The position numbers were made by a program, and so were the translations under genes. The notes beneath the pieces are model-generated. The model worked only from the letters and a program-made list of their open reading frames with translations. It was not told the origin of the DNA and made no database searches. A stretch of DNA of 64,000 nt from Siderastrea radians. Lineage: Eukaryota > Cnidaria > Anthozoa > Scleractinia > Rhizangiidae. How positions within the stretch are numbered: the stretch's first letter is position 1; each line of letters opens with the position of its first letter. This document shows positions 28,619 through 39,075 of this stretch, piece by piece. Location of the stretch: assembly GCA_964017195.1 (NCBI GenBank), contig OZ024895.1:27370875-27434874 (forward strand), read 5' to 3'.

Positions 28619-31311
28619 ATGCCATCCACGTGGGAATATGGCAATGTCTCTCCATCTAGTTATCCAAATCCTGGTTGGAAGAGAAAATCTGGTCCTGCCA
28701 AAGGCACTAACCCAGGTGGGAAGAAAGAAAATATGAAACCGGATCGGATCGGATCGGATGCATTGAAGAAAAATGAGGTGACCTGTTGGGTGAAATGCCT
28801 AATGACAAGGATCCTGCCGTGGTAGTGGAAATGGTGAAAAAAGAGTGCCACGATCACATCCCATACCCTAACAACCCACATTGCTGTGAGGACATGGTGG
28901 AGGTTCTGCAAGAGGGAGTATCTTAACCTCAACCCAGTGAGGAAGAAACCAAGGGAGCTGTTGAAAAGCTCATGAACGAGTTGAGCGGAATGGTGGACCA
29001 AGCCACCCAAACTCCTCCTCCTCCTCCTCCTCCTCCTCCTTCCAAACCTACATTGGAGGAGGTGTTTCACAACAAGTTGAAGTTGTTGGGTCTGTATGGT
29101 AGTCCTGAGGCTTTTTCCCAAGCCACGAAGAATGAAAGAAAGCCGAACAGATCTAAGTATCCACCATCTGAGGATGACATTAAACCTTTCACCAGAATGG
29201 TGAGTTTTGGTAACATGTTTCGAACAACAGCTGAGGATTACATGGTTTGCCCCCCATCATCGAGTTCGTTTGAAGGAGCACGTGTCCAAAAAGGGGTGGG
29301 AGTACTTGAAATGTCCCAGGTATCCCTGTGTGCTGTTTTGTGCTAAAGACAAGTCCCTCGACTATATGAGGGAAGCGCATTATCGACCTCGTGCAGACGT
29401 GCACAACATGTGGAGCTGTTTGTTGTGCTTTTATCGTGAACCAGCAACGCTTCAACAGAGCCAGTCCCTAAGACAACCCCAGACGAATGTTTTTAACCTG
29501 TTCCAAGAAAAAGTGCAACTTCTTTCGGTGGGCCGACAAACCTTTGGGCCAAAAGCACCGGAAATGGTTGCAAAACAAGGAAGACAAGAAAGCCCAATGG
29601 GCATTTTAACGGGCCGTTCTGACCCTCCCCACCCCTTGGTTTCACAAATGTTAGCGCGATCCTGTATTTATACGAACCGGCGTGACGAAAAGTGTGATTG
29701 TGTGACACAATATTTTGACCATAGCGTTACTGGATGACGTAATGTTTAAACTCTGATGACTCATCTTATCTTTCTTATTGCTTTTTTTTGCTGAAAAACG
29801 CAAATTCACTCAAACGTTGAATGTCGGTATAAATTTGCCTACAACTGAGGATGCTTACAAAGGGATGACGAAATATTTACTGTTGTGCCTAGACCGTGAA
29901 TACAAACAGTGGGCGAACATAGCAGTAGAATCGAAATATAACGCTTGATAAACACGAGCTCCAGCAGATCTTCAGAGTCTGGGGCACGTTAATGAATATC
30001 TCCTGACGTGATGTTTAAATCCGGTTTGCTAACCCGGGAATCCTCATGTAAAGTAAACAAGTTGACTCGGAACGGCTACGTACCAAAATTACCCCAAATT
30101 ACGTACCAAAATTACCTCAAACCCAACCAACAACACACGCAAACCACACGCATCGCTTGATAATATTCACTTATTTTCTAACTTAAAGACTCGTAACAGC
30201 TACCTTTTTAATTGATCTCCTTATTAATGACCGATTCCTTCGTCTTTATGCAACTAAAAGCAACTTCTCGCGTCAAACAAACACTCATCTCTCTCCCTTC
30301 TCAAGAACTATGATGTATCGATGGTGCAATCCGCTAATTGCATCATCATACTAGTGCCAATCCCTTCTCTTCCTAAGCCACCGTTCTTTACCGTGCTAAT
30401 AAGCTGCAAACACAGCTGTCGTTTCTCTCCTTTACGAAATACAGGTTACCCTGAATGAGAAAACTTACAATCCACTTCGGAAACCGTCCCCCCATAAAAC
30501 ACCAAGGGAAACTGCCTCTCCCACAGCACAATATCACACCGCTGCTATACAAAACGCAACTTTCAAAGCAAATCACATTCACAGAAACGTGATATATATG
30601 CTCCTCACATTCACAAATCCTTCTACTCCCACATTTTTACATCCCTCAAAATGTCGAACGCCTGCGCTAAAAAAATTCACCATAACCACTATCTAGATCA
30701 GACTACACAGCCAATTTCGCATTCAATCCTATTAGCTGCTTTACACAGTTGCGCTTGCGTTATACAAGACAAATATTGAAACCCCATACTTAAGAACCCT
30801 TCGCCGTTCATATCTAAAAATACTGTACATTAAAAGACAAGAACACACGAAGGTAATATTCAGCAGACTAATATGCGCATTCGTCTTATATAAGACAGTA
30901 CCGATCTTGAGTACCCGTACCACAAGCTTTACAGCACTTTGTTCGTATGTTAAGCCAATTGACGCAAAAAAAAACCCGTGTCCATTTTATAAACCGGCGG
31001 TCGCCATATGGCGACGGCCGGTTAAAAAGTCAGATCTTCCTTTACCTACCCGTGATGTTGATGGATATCCGCTGCATGCACCTAGAGTGAAACGTAAGGA
31101 GGATGTGCAACGAGAACGTCCCCTGACCGACTATGAGAACCAGTTGCTGCGAGAAATCCAGGAACTCAAGAGCCGTCAAGAGATTTTGGTGGCCCCAACA
31201 CCACCATCACCTCCACCCAAGTACAGTGGCAGTGTGCAGAACTGGCAGAAAGGCCTAGAGACTGTAGGTTGCGATTTCCGTACTGGTTTACCCAGTGACG
31301 GTTTATTTTGA
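28619..31311 (+). pseudogene. GRF-type zinc-finger protein, broken and interrupted by a 1.4-kb repeat
   Basis: Starts MPSTWEYGNVSPSS (28619) after TATAAAC. The frame changes near the GGATC repeats at about 28740-28760. A TAA lies at about 28927, and another frame change occurs near 29240. Middle part: a poly-proline run at about 29011-29040, then KLKLLGLYGSPEAFSQATK. Next come Cys-rich segments GWEYLKCPRYPCVLFCAKDK and HNMWSCLLCFYREPATLQQS. A GRF-like zinc segment CSKKKCNFFRWAD lies at about 29500-29540 in a third frame. Coding is cut at about 29594 by the repeat and resumes at about 31025 (SDLPLPTRDVDGYPLHAPRV) to TGA at 31311. GRF fingers bind nucleic acid; the role of this protein is unknown. 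Confidence 0.6.
29594..31025 (-). repeat. 1.4-kb non-coding repeat, copy 2 (inserted in the zinc-finger gene)
   Basis: Reverse complement of 2805-4190: it shares the GTCGCCATATGGCGAC palindrome at 30999-31015, the GCCCAATGGGC palindrome at about 29598, the word ACACGAAGGTAATATTCAGC and many others. Edges GGGCATTTTAACGGGCC and GGCCGGTTAAAAAG. It splits a Maverick gene, so it inserted after the Maverick did. Confidence 0.8.
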
Positions 31312-31535
31312 ACATTGTAAGGAAAAAAAAAGAAAGAAAACTCTTTTTTTTTTTTAGAAAAAAAAAAGTAGGTCCGTGAAAAAGAGAATTATCGGTCGGG
31401 GCGCCGACATTTTTCAAATACGCGCTCTCTTTTTAATCTTTTTGACTTGTAAAAAAAATTCTATAAGGAGTGTTGTTGTAAGAATAAAAAGTTCATTTTC
31501 AAGTTTGAAAACCATGGCGTCTGTTGTAGTGAGTT

Positions 31536-32378
31536 ATGGGTGGGATTGTTTATGGTATGCCATTCAATGGAAGTGTCATCAAACCCTTTGCGCTTTTGTC
31601 CAAGTATGCGTGGGTACAACCCTTGAAAGCCAAAACCGGGGTGACTCTGGTCAAAGCCTTGGACAAGATTCTTAAACAAGGACGTAAACCCAACCGTTTG
31701 CAAACGGACCAAGGCACCGAATTTTACAACCGCACGTTTCAACGCTGGGTCAAGGACCAGGGGATTGATCATTTTTCCACCGAGGGGGATGCGAAAGCTG
31801 CGGTGGTGGAACGATTTAACCACACGTTGAAAGAACGAATGTACCGCTATTTTACGGCTGCCAACACGTTACGTTTTGACGATGAGTTACCCCAACTGCT
31901 GCAAGGTTACAATGCCACGCGTCATCGCAGTTTTGGTATGGCACCCAATTGCAAGGACGTGACGTGGGACAACGAAGAAGCCGTGTGGAAACGTCTCTAC
32001 GAAAAACGTTTGAAAGAAAAACACCCCAAAGTCAAATTAAAGGTGGGGGATCGTGTACGTCTCAACAAGATTCATCGTTCCTTTGAAAAAGGGTATTTGC
32101 CCGGTAAGACCGAAGAAGTGTTTGTGGTGCATCGTGTGGTTCCAGGCGTCGTACCCACCTATAAGATACGCGAGTGGGATGACACCCCCGTGAAAGGCAC
32201 GTTTTACGAAGCCGATTTACAAAATGTCCACGTGTCCAACGATGCCTCGTTTCGTATAGAAAAGGTACTTAAGCGTCAAAAAGACCGAGTGTCGGTCAAG
32301 TGGCAAGGTTGGCCGGACAAATACAACAGTTGGATTTCTAGTCAAGACGTGACTTTGTTGAAAGAGAAGAAAGCATGA
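31536..32378 (+). pseudogene. Maverick/retroviral-type integrase with chromodomain, 5' truncated
   Basis: Visible: SKYAWVQPLKAKTGVTLVKA, the second catalytic acidic block TDQGTEFYN, the catalytic Glu block AAVVERFNHTLKERMYRYF, then the C-terminal domain KVGDRVRL and a chromodomain at the end (RIEKVLKRQ...VKWQGWPDKYNSWI). The zinc-binding N-terminal domain and the first catalytic Asp are absent; the frame upstream of about 31560 has no integrase similarity. It overlaps the next gene by 4 bp (ATGA). In Mavericks this enzyme inserts the element into host DNA; this copy should be inactive. Confidence 0.85.
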
Positions 32379-33454
32379 CGTTTTCAGCTACATCGTCGTT
32401 TTACGTGACGTTGATGAGCCATGCCAGTACCCGCAAGTTTCCTCAAAACCGTTCCTACCATTTCAAAAACCGTTTGCCTAAACCCATTCGATTTGTGGGA
32501 AGAGGATGGCAAGTGGGGATGATAAGTTTGTCGCTACCTACCATTTCCGTAGTGGGAGAATCCTTTGTTAACGAAAAAGATCCCCTGCTTTTTGTGCGAT
32601 GGCACGAACGGGTGTATGATCAAGATGACCAAGGCAATGATCAGTGGTGGCACCAACGTCGCGAATTGAAGATTTTGGGTCAAGACATGAAAAGGAGTTT
32701 GTCTTCCTCCACCGGATCCCAATTTTTTCAAAAACTGATTCATAGCTACGATCAAGAAAGAGTCAGACGAACCAAATCCAAAAACAAATGGGCTGAGGAC
32801 AATGGGACCAAGTTATACCCTTTATTTGAATGGAAGTCTCGAGGGAATTTGTTATTGAACACTGCCAACGTGGATTATCAAAGACAAGTGGCACGCGCGC
32901 TATGGGGTCAAACCTTCGCACTGAAAATGGGATCGACCGAAGAGCCAACCCCTGGTACGTTTCGACTAGGACCTAACTTATGGCAAGAATTTCGGTCGGA
33001 TACCATTCCCACCCCCGCGGATGTACCGGATGCTGACAACAAACCCATGTTTTGGAAAGTGGATGGTGGGTATTTGGTGTTGAGCATGACGTGTAACTGG
33101 CGTTTTGCCAATTTGAACGACAAGTTTCGTCCCTCCACGGAATTTGCACCCACCCGTCCCTTGCACGTGTATTGCAATGTGGGAACCAGCAGCATGGTGG
33201 GTAATCGCGTGACGGATCTCTTGAGAGAAATAAAGTATCACACTCAAAAAAAAAACACACACACTTTGAACCCATCCACATTCAATATCTGCTGGTTTGA
33301 AATGAATTGGTGGAAATTATTGAAACACAGATGTCAACGGAAGTCAACGGGGATCTCGCTCAATTTGTTGAAGGTCACACCATCCTGGTCCTGCACTTTA
33401 AAAAGGAGGTGCTGTGATCGAAGAAAAAAGAAGACAGGATGTCGTTCTACGTGA
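32375..33454 (+). pseudogene. Penton/minor-capsid-like protein, paralog A (3' frame change)
   Basis: The N-terminus FYVTLMSHASTRKFPQN...RFVGRGWQVGMISLSLP is the conserved start of a Maverick/adintovirus virion protein, usually assigned as penton or minor capsid. The C-terminal half has LGPNLWQEFRSD, MTCNWRFANL and LHVYCNVGTSSMVGNRVTDL. A run of nine A near 33245 marks a frame change: after it the frame no longer resembles paralog B, and the similar sequence continues in another frame with a TGA near 33298. The adjacent paralog B starts inside the end of this frame. Confidence 0.7.
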
Positions 33455-34473
33455 CGTTGCCCAGTCATGCCAACCGACGAGAATTTCCGAACAACCAAGC
33501 CAATTGGTTCAAGATTCGTTTACCTCATCCCTTACGTTTACCCGGTGGTGAATGGCAAGTGGGATTGAGTGCTATTTCTTTACCGGACACCCGTGTGAAT
33601 TTGTACGATTTGGTGAAGAAAGATGGGTACATTTTGTCCACCTCCTGGGACTAAACCGTTCCCAAAGTGGGTGGAAAAGAAGGTGAAATGCAAGCCGAAA
33701 TAGGATCCGCTAAAACCATCATCAACGACATCAAAGATTTGGATTGGGTGGTGAATGGAGTGAGTTTCATGAAAGCCACCATTACACACATCGAGCAACA
33801 ACGCAAGGAAACTCCAGTCCAAGGAGGACGTTTTATCAATGAGCAGGGCAAACACACCTACGTCAAGTTTCGTTGGGAACGGGAAAATCTGATCATTGAC
33901 GACACCAATGTCTGTCATTGCAAACTCGACACGCCTGTTATTGTCATCTACACCAAATTAGCTCTCAAGATGGGGTGCTTGCGTAAAATCAGCAGTGCTT
34001 TGATTTTGGGACCCAACTTACAGCAAGAATTCATGGGTGATCAAATACCCAACATGAAAGCCCCAAGTGATTGGAACGATTTCAACGATGTTCAGAGCAA
34101 CCCCGTCTTTTGGACGGTTCGTTCTTTTTTGCCGGATTATTTACAGTTGAGCATGAGTTGTAGTTGGCGTTTCACCAACTTGAATGTGGCGTTTCGTTCG
34201 GTGGTGGGAGAACCCACTCGATTTCTACACGTATACCCTGACGTGGCAGGCAACAGCATTGTGGGAAATCGCGTGACCAATTTGTTGCGAGAAGTCAAGT
34301 ACAAACGCAAAGGACGAGGGACCATTTACTTTGAACCGTTAGATATACAATACATGCCTCTTCGCAACGAGGTGGTTGAAATCATTCAAACGCAAGTGGC
34401 AGAAACCAATGGAGATCTGGTCAAGTTTGGAGAAGGCAACACCATTGACATGTTGCACTTCAAAAAGACATAA
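33439..34473 (+). pseudogene. Penton/minor-capsid-like protein, paralog B (one in-frame stop)
   Basis: 345 codons in one frame with the same plan as paralog A: FYVTLPSHANRREFPNNQAN, LPGGEWQVGLSAISLP, LGPNLQQEFMGDQ, MSCSWRFTNLNVAF, LHVYPDVAGNSIVGNRVTNL, then DIQYMPLRNEVVEIIQTQVA. A TAA at 33652-33654 breaks it after about 70 codons. The tandem arrangement with paralog A implies gene duplication followed by divergence. Function as virion vertex or minor shell protein is inferred from family. Confidence 0.7.
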
Positions 34474-34523
34474 AAGGGGAAAAAAGAATAACAACAATTA
34501 CAACAACAACAAAGTTAACCATC

Positions 34524-34766
34524 ATGCCTCAGAAAAGAAGAATACGGCGACAAAAAAGACGAGGACGAGGACGACCCACCCGAAGAGGGAAAGGCTTAGG
34601 AGCAGCTTTAGTAGGGATTCCCAAAGCCGCTTTGAAAATCACCAAAGGGTTGGAAACATTGGCGAAAAAAAGGGCCCGAAAGGCTCATGTGAAACGCATG
34701 GCGGAAATCCGAAGTGATAAAAGAAAACAGTATGCCGGGGAATCCAACACTTGCAGTACCAAGTGA
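34524..34766 (+). CDS. Small Arg/Lys-rich core-like protein, 80 aa
   Basis: MPQKRRIRRQKRRGRGRPTR, then GAALVGIPKAALKITKGLET and a basic C-terminus. About one third of residues are Arg or Lys. Frame intact. Similar small basic proteins condense DNA inside adenovirus-type virions; function here inferred from composition and from its position between virion genes. Confidence 0.6.
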   Translation: MPQKRRIRRQKRRGRGRPTRRGKGLGAALVGIPKAALKITKGLETLAKKRARKAHVKRMAEIRSDKRKQYAGESNTCSTK

Positions 34767-34859
34767 GTTGTTGTTGCGTATAAAAAGAGAGAGTTACGTG
34801 AAAAGAAGAAAAAGTGATCACTGGTGTTGTTGGCGACGAGTGAAGAAAAAGAAGGAAAC

Positions 34860-35166
34860 ATGCGGGGTGGTAGTTTGACGCGATTTCGACCCGACGAGTA
34901 CTACGATCAAGATGGTAAAGGGGTGTTGGCAGATATGTTTCGTGGAGGTCTCCAAGGACTTAAAAGGACCCGAAATCCACTGAAACTACCTATCCCTGTG
35001 TGGATTAAAAGCAGGCTTGACAAGTGGCGTGAAACTAAAAGCCGAACAAGTGATCAAACAGGAAATCACCAAACCAGCTAAGAAAGCCTTGGGTAACAAG
35101 AACGTGAAAAAAGCCGTGCGTGTAGCCAGTGCCTTGTTCCCCAAACAAGTGAGAAAGAGCACGTGA
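34860..35166 (+). pseudogene. Small virion-associated-like protein, frame change in the middle
   Basis: Starts MRGGSLTRFRPDEYYDQDGK and runs as GVLADMFRGGLQGLKRTRN; near 35010 the continuing basic helix-rich sequence (EQVIKQEITKPAKKALGNK, VRVASALFPKQVRKST) is in another frame, ending with TGA at 35166. Maverick-type elements often carry such a Gly-rich, amphipathic protein next to the capsid gene. No firm family. Confidence 0.45.
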
Positions 35167-35190
35167 CATTTTTGGTGTTTAAAAAAAAAG

Positions 35191-35445
35191 GTGCCGTTGA
35201 CTCCAGTTCATTCTCGTTCTAGACGTATTTGTAGTAATCGTGGTTTGCCTCAACGTGATGGGTTGCTTCCTTATTGGAAAATGGTGATTAGAAGACGACC
35301 GCGACAACGTGGAGGGTGGTTGAGTCAAAGTGTGACGAGAATTCCTGGCATGGATTTGGCTCAACGGCTAGGGCGACGACGACGGTATAAAAACCCATCA
35401 CGACGTGGTCCCTCTACATCTAGAAGAAGAAGAAGAAGAGGTTGA
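35191..35445 (+). CDS. Arg-rich small protein, about 84 codons, start uncertain
   Basis: No ATG near the 5' end: an A9 run at 35181-35189 precedes the frame, and the first in-frame ATG is at 35281 (MVIRRRPRQRGGWLSQSV). The C-terminus is RGPSTSRRRRRRG. A core-like basic protein by composition; the real start may be in another frame before the A-run. Confidence 0.45.
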   Translation: MPLTPVHSRSRRICSNRGLPQRDGLLPYWKMVIRRRPRQRGGWLSQSVTRIPGMDLAQRLGRRRRYKNPSRRGPSTSRRRRRRG

Positions 35446-35459
35446 CGTTAAAGAAAAAA

Positions 35460-36838
35460 ATGGAAGAAGCAGGCTCAGCTCACGCTCGTTCCAAAGGGGC
35501 CGTGAACCCAGCTTTGAGAGTGTTAAAGGTTCCTCCTACGGGCGTTAGCATCAATGCCTACCGTATGGTGACCATTCGACCCACTGTCACTGGTATTAAT
35601 CCTATGGAATTTATCATTCTTGCTTTGGACGATTATGTGGATTTGGGGGGCAGTTATTTACCATGGAACTGAGATTGAAAACGAGCACTAACGATCACTT
35701 GATAGCCAATGAGAAACTTTGTCCCGTGAACAATTTGGCTCATTCCATCATCAAGCAGATTGACCTGCAGTTGAATGGTACTTTGATCAGTCCACACTCA
35801 GACACGTAACATTACAAGGCCTACATAGAGGACTTGCTGAATTTCAACCAAGGGGATGGAAAAACCGTGTTGGCACCTCAAGGCTGGTTCAATCAAGTGG
35901 ATTTCCCCTCCCAGTGGTCGCAAAACAACACCGACAAAGCAGGAAACCATCGTCAGTGGCAAGGTCTCAGTGCCAATCACAAAGCTGCCTATGAAGCCTC
36001 CGTGGTAGAAACCGCTAAGTATGCTGGGGGAGTGACTCGTAGTTTGGTGTTTCAACCTCACTTTGAAGTGTTTCGCACTGGCAAATTACTGGTACTAGGC
36101 GTGGAAATCAAGATCATTTCAATAGTCTCACCCTGTTTTTGAATGGAGTGGCACTGGCTGGCCGTTTGGTGGAAGGGGACGTTAGGCTCCGTTTTCATCT
36201 CTGTCAACTCTAGTTGAATGAAACCATCTACAAGACCCTGTCTGCCCAAAGACAAATGGCAAACAATTTGCTTCCTACCCCACGGTTTGCAGTGAAATCC
36301 GAACCTTCAGCATGCAAGGCAACCTCACCCGCTTTGACATTCCCAACCTGTTTCAAAACAGAATCCCCGACCGTTTGATTGTAGCCCTGTTAGACAGTCG
36401 AGCCTTCAATGGAGATGTGACCCGAGATCCCTTCTGCTTCCAGAAATTTGGACTGAGTTCCATTCGACAGATTGTCAGAGAAGAAGAATACCCTTATGAA
36501 ACCCTCCAGCTGGTTCACAACAGTGGAGCCCGAGATGATTTGGGGTACTTTCGTTTCTTCAAGCCAGTGGAGCCTGGTGTAAAAAGCAAGGAAATATGGT
36601 GGTACGAGAAGATTGGGACATGGCAAAAATTGTACCTTGTTCATGTTTGACAATGTAGCCGAATGGGTGTGCTGACAGTCAAAGACTCAACCCCAAGCAA
36701 ACAGGAGACTTACAACTCAGCTTGGAATTTGGAGCAGCTCCTGGTACCAATATAACCGTACTCATGTACGGAGAATTTGAGAACTTGCTGGAGATTGACT
36801 CGAACGGAGCTGTGTTGTACGACATTTATCAGCATTAA
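35460..36838 (+). pseudogene. Major capsid protein, double jelly-roll (hexon-like), multiply broken
   Basis: The N-terminus MEEAGSAHARSKGAVNPALR leads to the conserved INPMEFIILALDDYVDLGGSYL (the strand typical of Maverick MCP). It continues in another frame from about 35665 (LIANEKLCPVNNLAHSIIKQ, LQLNGTLISPHSDT), has a TAA at about 35808, then YKAYIEDLLNFNQGDGKTVL and AKYAGGVTRSLVFQPHF. Frame changes follow near 36105 and 36290. Then DIPNLFQNRIPDRLIVALLD, SSIRQIVREEEYPYE, and in the last frame LQLSLEFGAAP, TVLMYGEFENLLEIDSNGAV to TAA at 36838. Length about 450 codons, in the normal range for the family. It would form the hexameric capsomers of the shell. Confidence 0.75.
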
Positions 36839-36861
36839 AAGAAAAAGAAGAAGAAGAAAAT

Positions 36862-37401
36862 ATGGAACAAGTGGCTTTGAACAATGTGCAGTTGGATTAT
36901 TTAGCGCGAGACGATCCCCAATTGAAACCTTATTTTTATGGGACAGTGGCTTGTGACCGTTTATCCAAGACACCCGACAAAAAAACACCCAGAGGATACA
37001 TTGTGAACACGGACCCTCACGATCAACCCGATCAACATTGGTTGGCGCTCTGGACCTATCAGAAAGTGTGTGAAATGATGGATAGTTATGCTTTACCCTT
37101 GGAGAGATACGAACAAGCCACCTCTTTGAGAGACTGGGTCGTTCGACATCGGAAGTATGTGGTGACCGACGGCAAATCCCTTCAAGCCCTCAATAGCAAG
37201 AGTTGCGGTGATTACGCCTTGTTGTACTTGAAAGCCAAAGCCCGTGGACGCACGTTGCAAGAATGTCTAAATGACTTTTCAGATCGCGATTATGTAAGCA
37301 ATGATCATAAAGCCAGTCAAAGAGTGAAACAGTTAATTGTTGGTAGCGAATTGGTTTCGCACAAAGTGTGTCGAAACCCTTATCATCAACGTTGTTGTTA
37401 A
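36862..37401 (+). CDS. Adenain-type cysteine protease, 179 aa, intact
   Basis: Maturation protease of Maverick/adintovirus type (C5 family). Catalytic residues appear in the right order: His59 in QPDQHWLALW, Asp74 in CEMMDSYALPL, Gln108 in SLQAL and nucleophile Cys115 in SCGDYALLYLKAKARG. Starts 24 bp after the MCP stop, with an A-rich leader. The full-length frame has no stop or shift, standing out among its broken neighbours. Cleaves virion precursor proteins during assembly. Confidence 0.85.
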   Translation: MEQVALNNVQLDYLARDDPQLKPYFYGTVACDRLSKTPDKKTPRGYIVNTDPHDQPDQHWLALWTYQKVCEMMDSYALPLERYEQATSLRDWVVRHRKYVVTDGKSLQALNSKSCGDYALLYLKAKARGRTLQECLNDFSDRDYVSNDHKASQRVKQLIVGSELVSHKVCRNPYHQRCC

Positions 37402-37461
37402 AAAAATCAATAAAAAGGTGAAAACGTAAATCAATGTGTGTGTCATTTTTCTTGAACTGCC

Positions 37462-38127
37462 ATGCTGGGAAGAGCATTTCGTTTTCACACCCCCTCCTCT
37501 ATTTTGGTGGTGGGTCCTTCGGGATGCAGTAAAACCGTGTTTACCAAAAAACTCTTGTTAGAGAACCCCGACTTGTTTGAAACCCCTCCTACCCAAGTGC
37601 ATTATTGTTATGGAGCGTGTCAAGATCGATTTCAATCCATGCAAGATCGTGGGGTCAAGTTTCACGAAGAGATTCCCAATCACCAAGCCTTGGTGCAATG
37701 GTTTCCTCAGGGGCAAGGAGTCATGGTATTGGATGATCTGATGGACGAAAGCAGCAACGATAAACGCATGTTGGATTTATTCACCAAACATTCCCATCAT
37801 CAAAACGTGACGGTCCTTTACTTGTACCAAGACATGTTTCCCGTGGGCAAATATGCCAAAAGCATTTCCCGCAATGCCCATTACATCGTGGCGTTCAAGA
37901 ACCCGCGGGATCAGTTGGGGGTACGCAATGTCCTGCTTCAATCGTTTCCCACCACCTGGAAAGACAGTTTGGAAACCTTTCATCCCGCCACCGCACGTCC
38001 TTATGGGTATTTGGTGTTGGATTTGCATCCGGCTTCGTCCGACCAACAACGATTGTTGAGCCACCTCTTAAAAGACGAGGGATGGACGTGCACGTATCAA
38101 AAGCGTCAGGATGGTCAAAACAAGTAG
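37462..38127 (+). CDS. DNA-packaging ATPase, FtsK/HerA type, 221 aa, intact
   Basis: Walker A GPSGCSKT at residues 18-25, Walker B VMVLDDLMDE around residues 87-96, and a downstream polar segment SHHQNVTVLYLYQDMFPVGK fitting the sensor region. Length and order match the Maverick packaging ATPase, which pumps DNA into the capsid. Its last codons overlap the start of the next gene at 38111. Confidence 0.88.
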   Translation: MLGRAFRFHTPSSILVVGPSGCSKTVFTKKLLLENPDLFETPPTQVHYCYGACQDRFQSMQDRGVKFHEEIPNHQALVQWFPQGQGVMVLDDLMDESSNDKRMLDLFTKHSHHQNVTVLYLYQDMFPVGKYAKSISRNAHYIVAFKNPRDQLGVRNVLLQSFPTTWKDSLETFHPATARPYGYLVLDLHPASSDQQRLLSHLLKDEGWTCTYQKRQDGQNK

Positions 38128-38413
38128 AAGGTTGCAGGGATTTCCTCCCCAGTTGTTTTGGATTTGCTGGGAAAAAATCGTGGGCGATTATTTTCGTAGC
38201 ATGCGTTTGGACAACATGGATTTCAGTGCCATGCGAGAGGTATATAATTTGGTTCGACACAGGCAAGGAAAATCTATTGACGGTTTCGTCGACCGTTACA
38301 ACGAAACGCGTTTTCGTAAACTGGTGTGGACGCTGGAAGATCGAGCATGGCAGATGATGATGAATCCCGACGTCCTCCGCAAGCGTACGCAACCGTTTCA
38401 CCTGCAGAGGTAG
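38111..38413 (+). CDS. Hypothetical protein, 100 aa
   Basis: Overlaps the ATPase gene by 17 bp and the next gene by 67 bp, as in compact viral genomes. N-terminus MVKTSRRLQGFPPQLFWICW, then RSMRLDNMDFSAMREVYNLV and a helical basic C-terminus. No family recognised. Confidence 0.45.
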   Translation: MVKTSRRLQGFPPQLFWICWEKIVGDYFRSMRLDNMDFSAMREVYNLVRHRQGKSIDGFVDRYNETRFRKLVWTLEDRAWQMMMNPDVLRKRTQPFHLQR

Positions 38414-39071
38414 GCACCACCACAGGCAATCAAGTGTCACCCGGTACCATTGAAGAAATTTTGGACACGGGGGATCAGTCCCTGATTGACCAAGCCTTGG
38501 ATCAGTTGACGGCGAATGACCTGACCCGTTATTCGGAATCCCTCGCATCTCCTCCCAATGCGCGTGGATTGTTCCATTTTGGGTGGGTAGTCAAGCTTTT
38601 AGAACCCCCTCCTCGGGAGCACAAACACCGCATCGTGGGAGTCCCTGTTTATCTTCAGGAGCGCAAACACCTTGTAGTTGGGGTAGCGCTAGATTGTTGG
38701 CAGCCGTGGGGGCTGGTGGTAATGGTGATTCTGGTGGTCGTGGTCGTGATCGTAACACCCCCCGCGGAAGACCCGGACGTGAACGCGGACGCCGACGGGG
38801 TTGTCGTCGTCCGAGACGTCCTCAACCGCCCCCCTCGTTACCATGGTCGCCTGCTAGACCCTCTCAGCAAGTCACACCTCGAGGACCACCCAGAACCTTG
38901 AATCAAGCGGATTTACAACGTAGATTACGAATTTTGATGCAAGATCAAGAACAGTTTGCCCAAGGACGCGAAATTGCTAATATCACTACCACCAATAGCA
39001 TCGTGACCAGCTATAAACAGGGAGGACGTCTCACCGTGCAAAGCACTTCGTCGCGATTTTCGTCTAGATGA
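38347..39071 (+). pseudogene. Arg/Gly/Pro-rich virion-associated-like protein, one frame change
   Basis: ATG at 38347 (MADDDESRRPPQAYATVSPA); acidic first part with GTIEEILDTGDQSLIDQALD. The frame changes near 38580 into a Ser/Gly/Pro and Arg-rich part (GGRGRDRNTPRGRPGRERGR) and a C-terminal helix LQRRLRILMQDQEQFAQ with a Thr/Ser-rich tail ending SSRFSSR. Such an acidic-helix plus Arg-rich organisation suggests a virion core or scaffold protein; not assigned. Confidence 0.5.
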
Positions 39072-39075
39072 GATC

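Noticed and set aside
28660..29121. Minus-strand 153-codon frame with an Arg run
   Set aside because: The Arg run is the complement of the poly-proline codons of the + strand zinc-finger gene.
25955..36838. Many in-frame TAA codons in the Maverick genes (26081, 27984, 27753, 28927, 33652, 35808) as evidence of an altered genetic code
   Set aside because: They replace different conserved residue types, frameshifts occur as well, and intact neighbours end at ordinary stops. Random decay is simpler.
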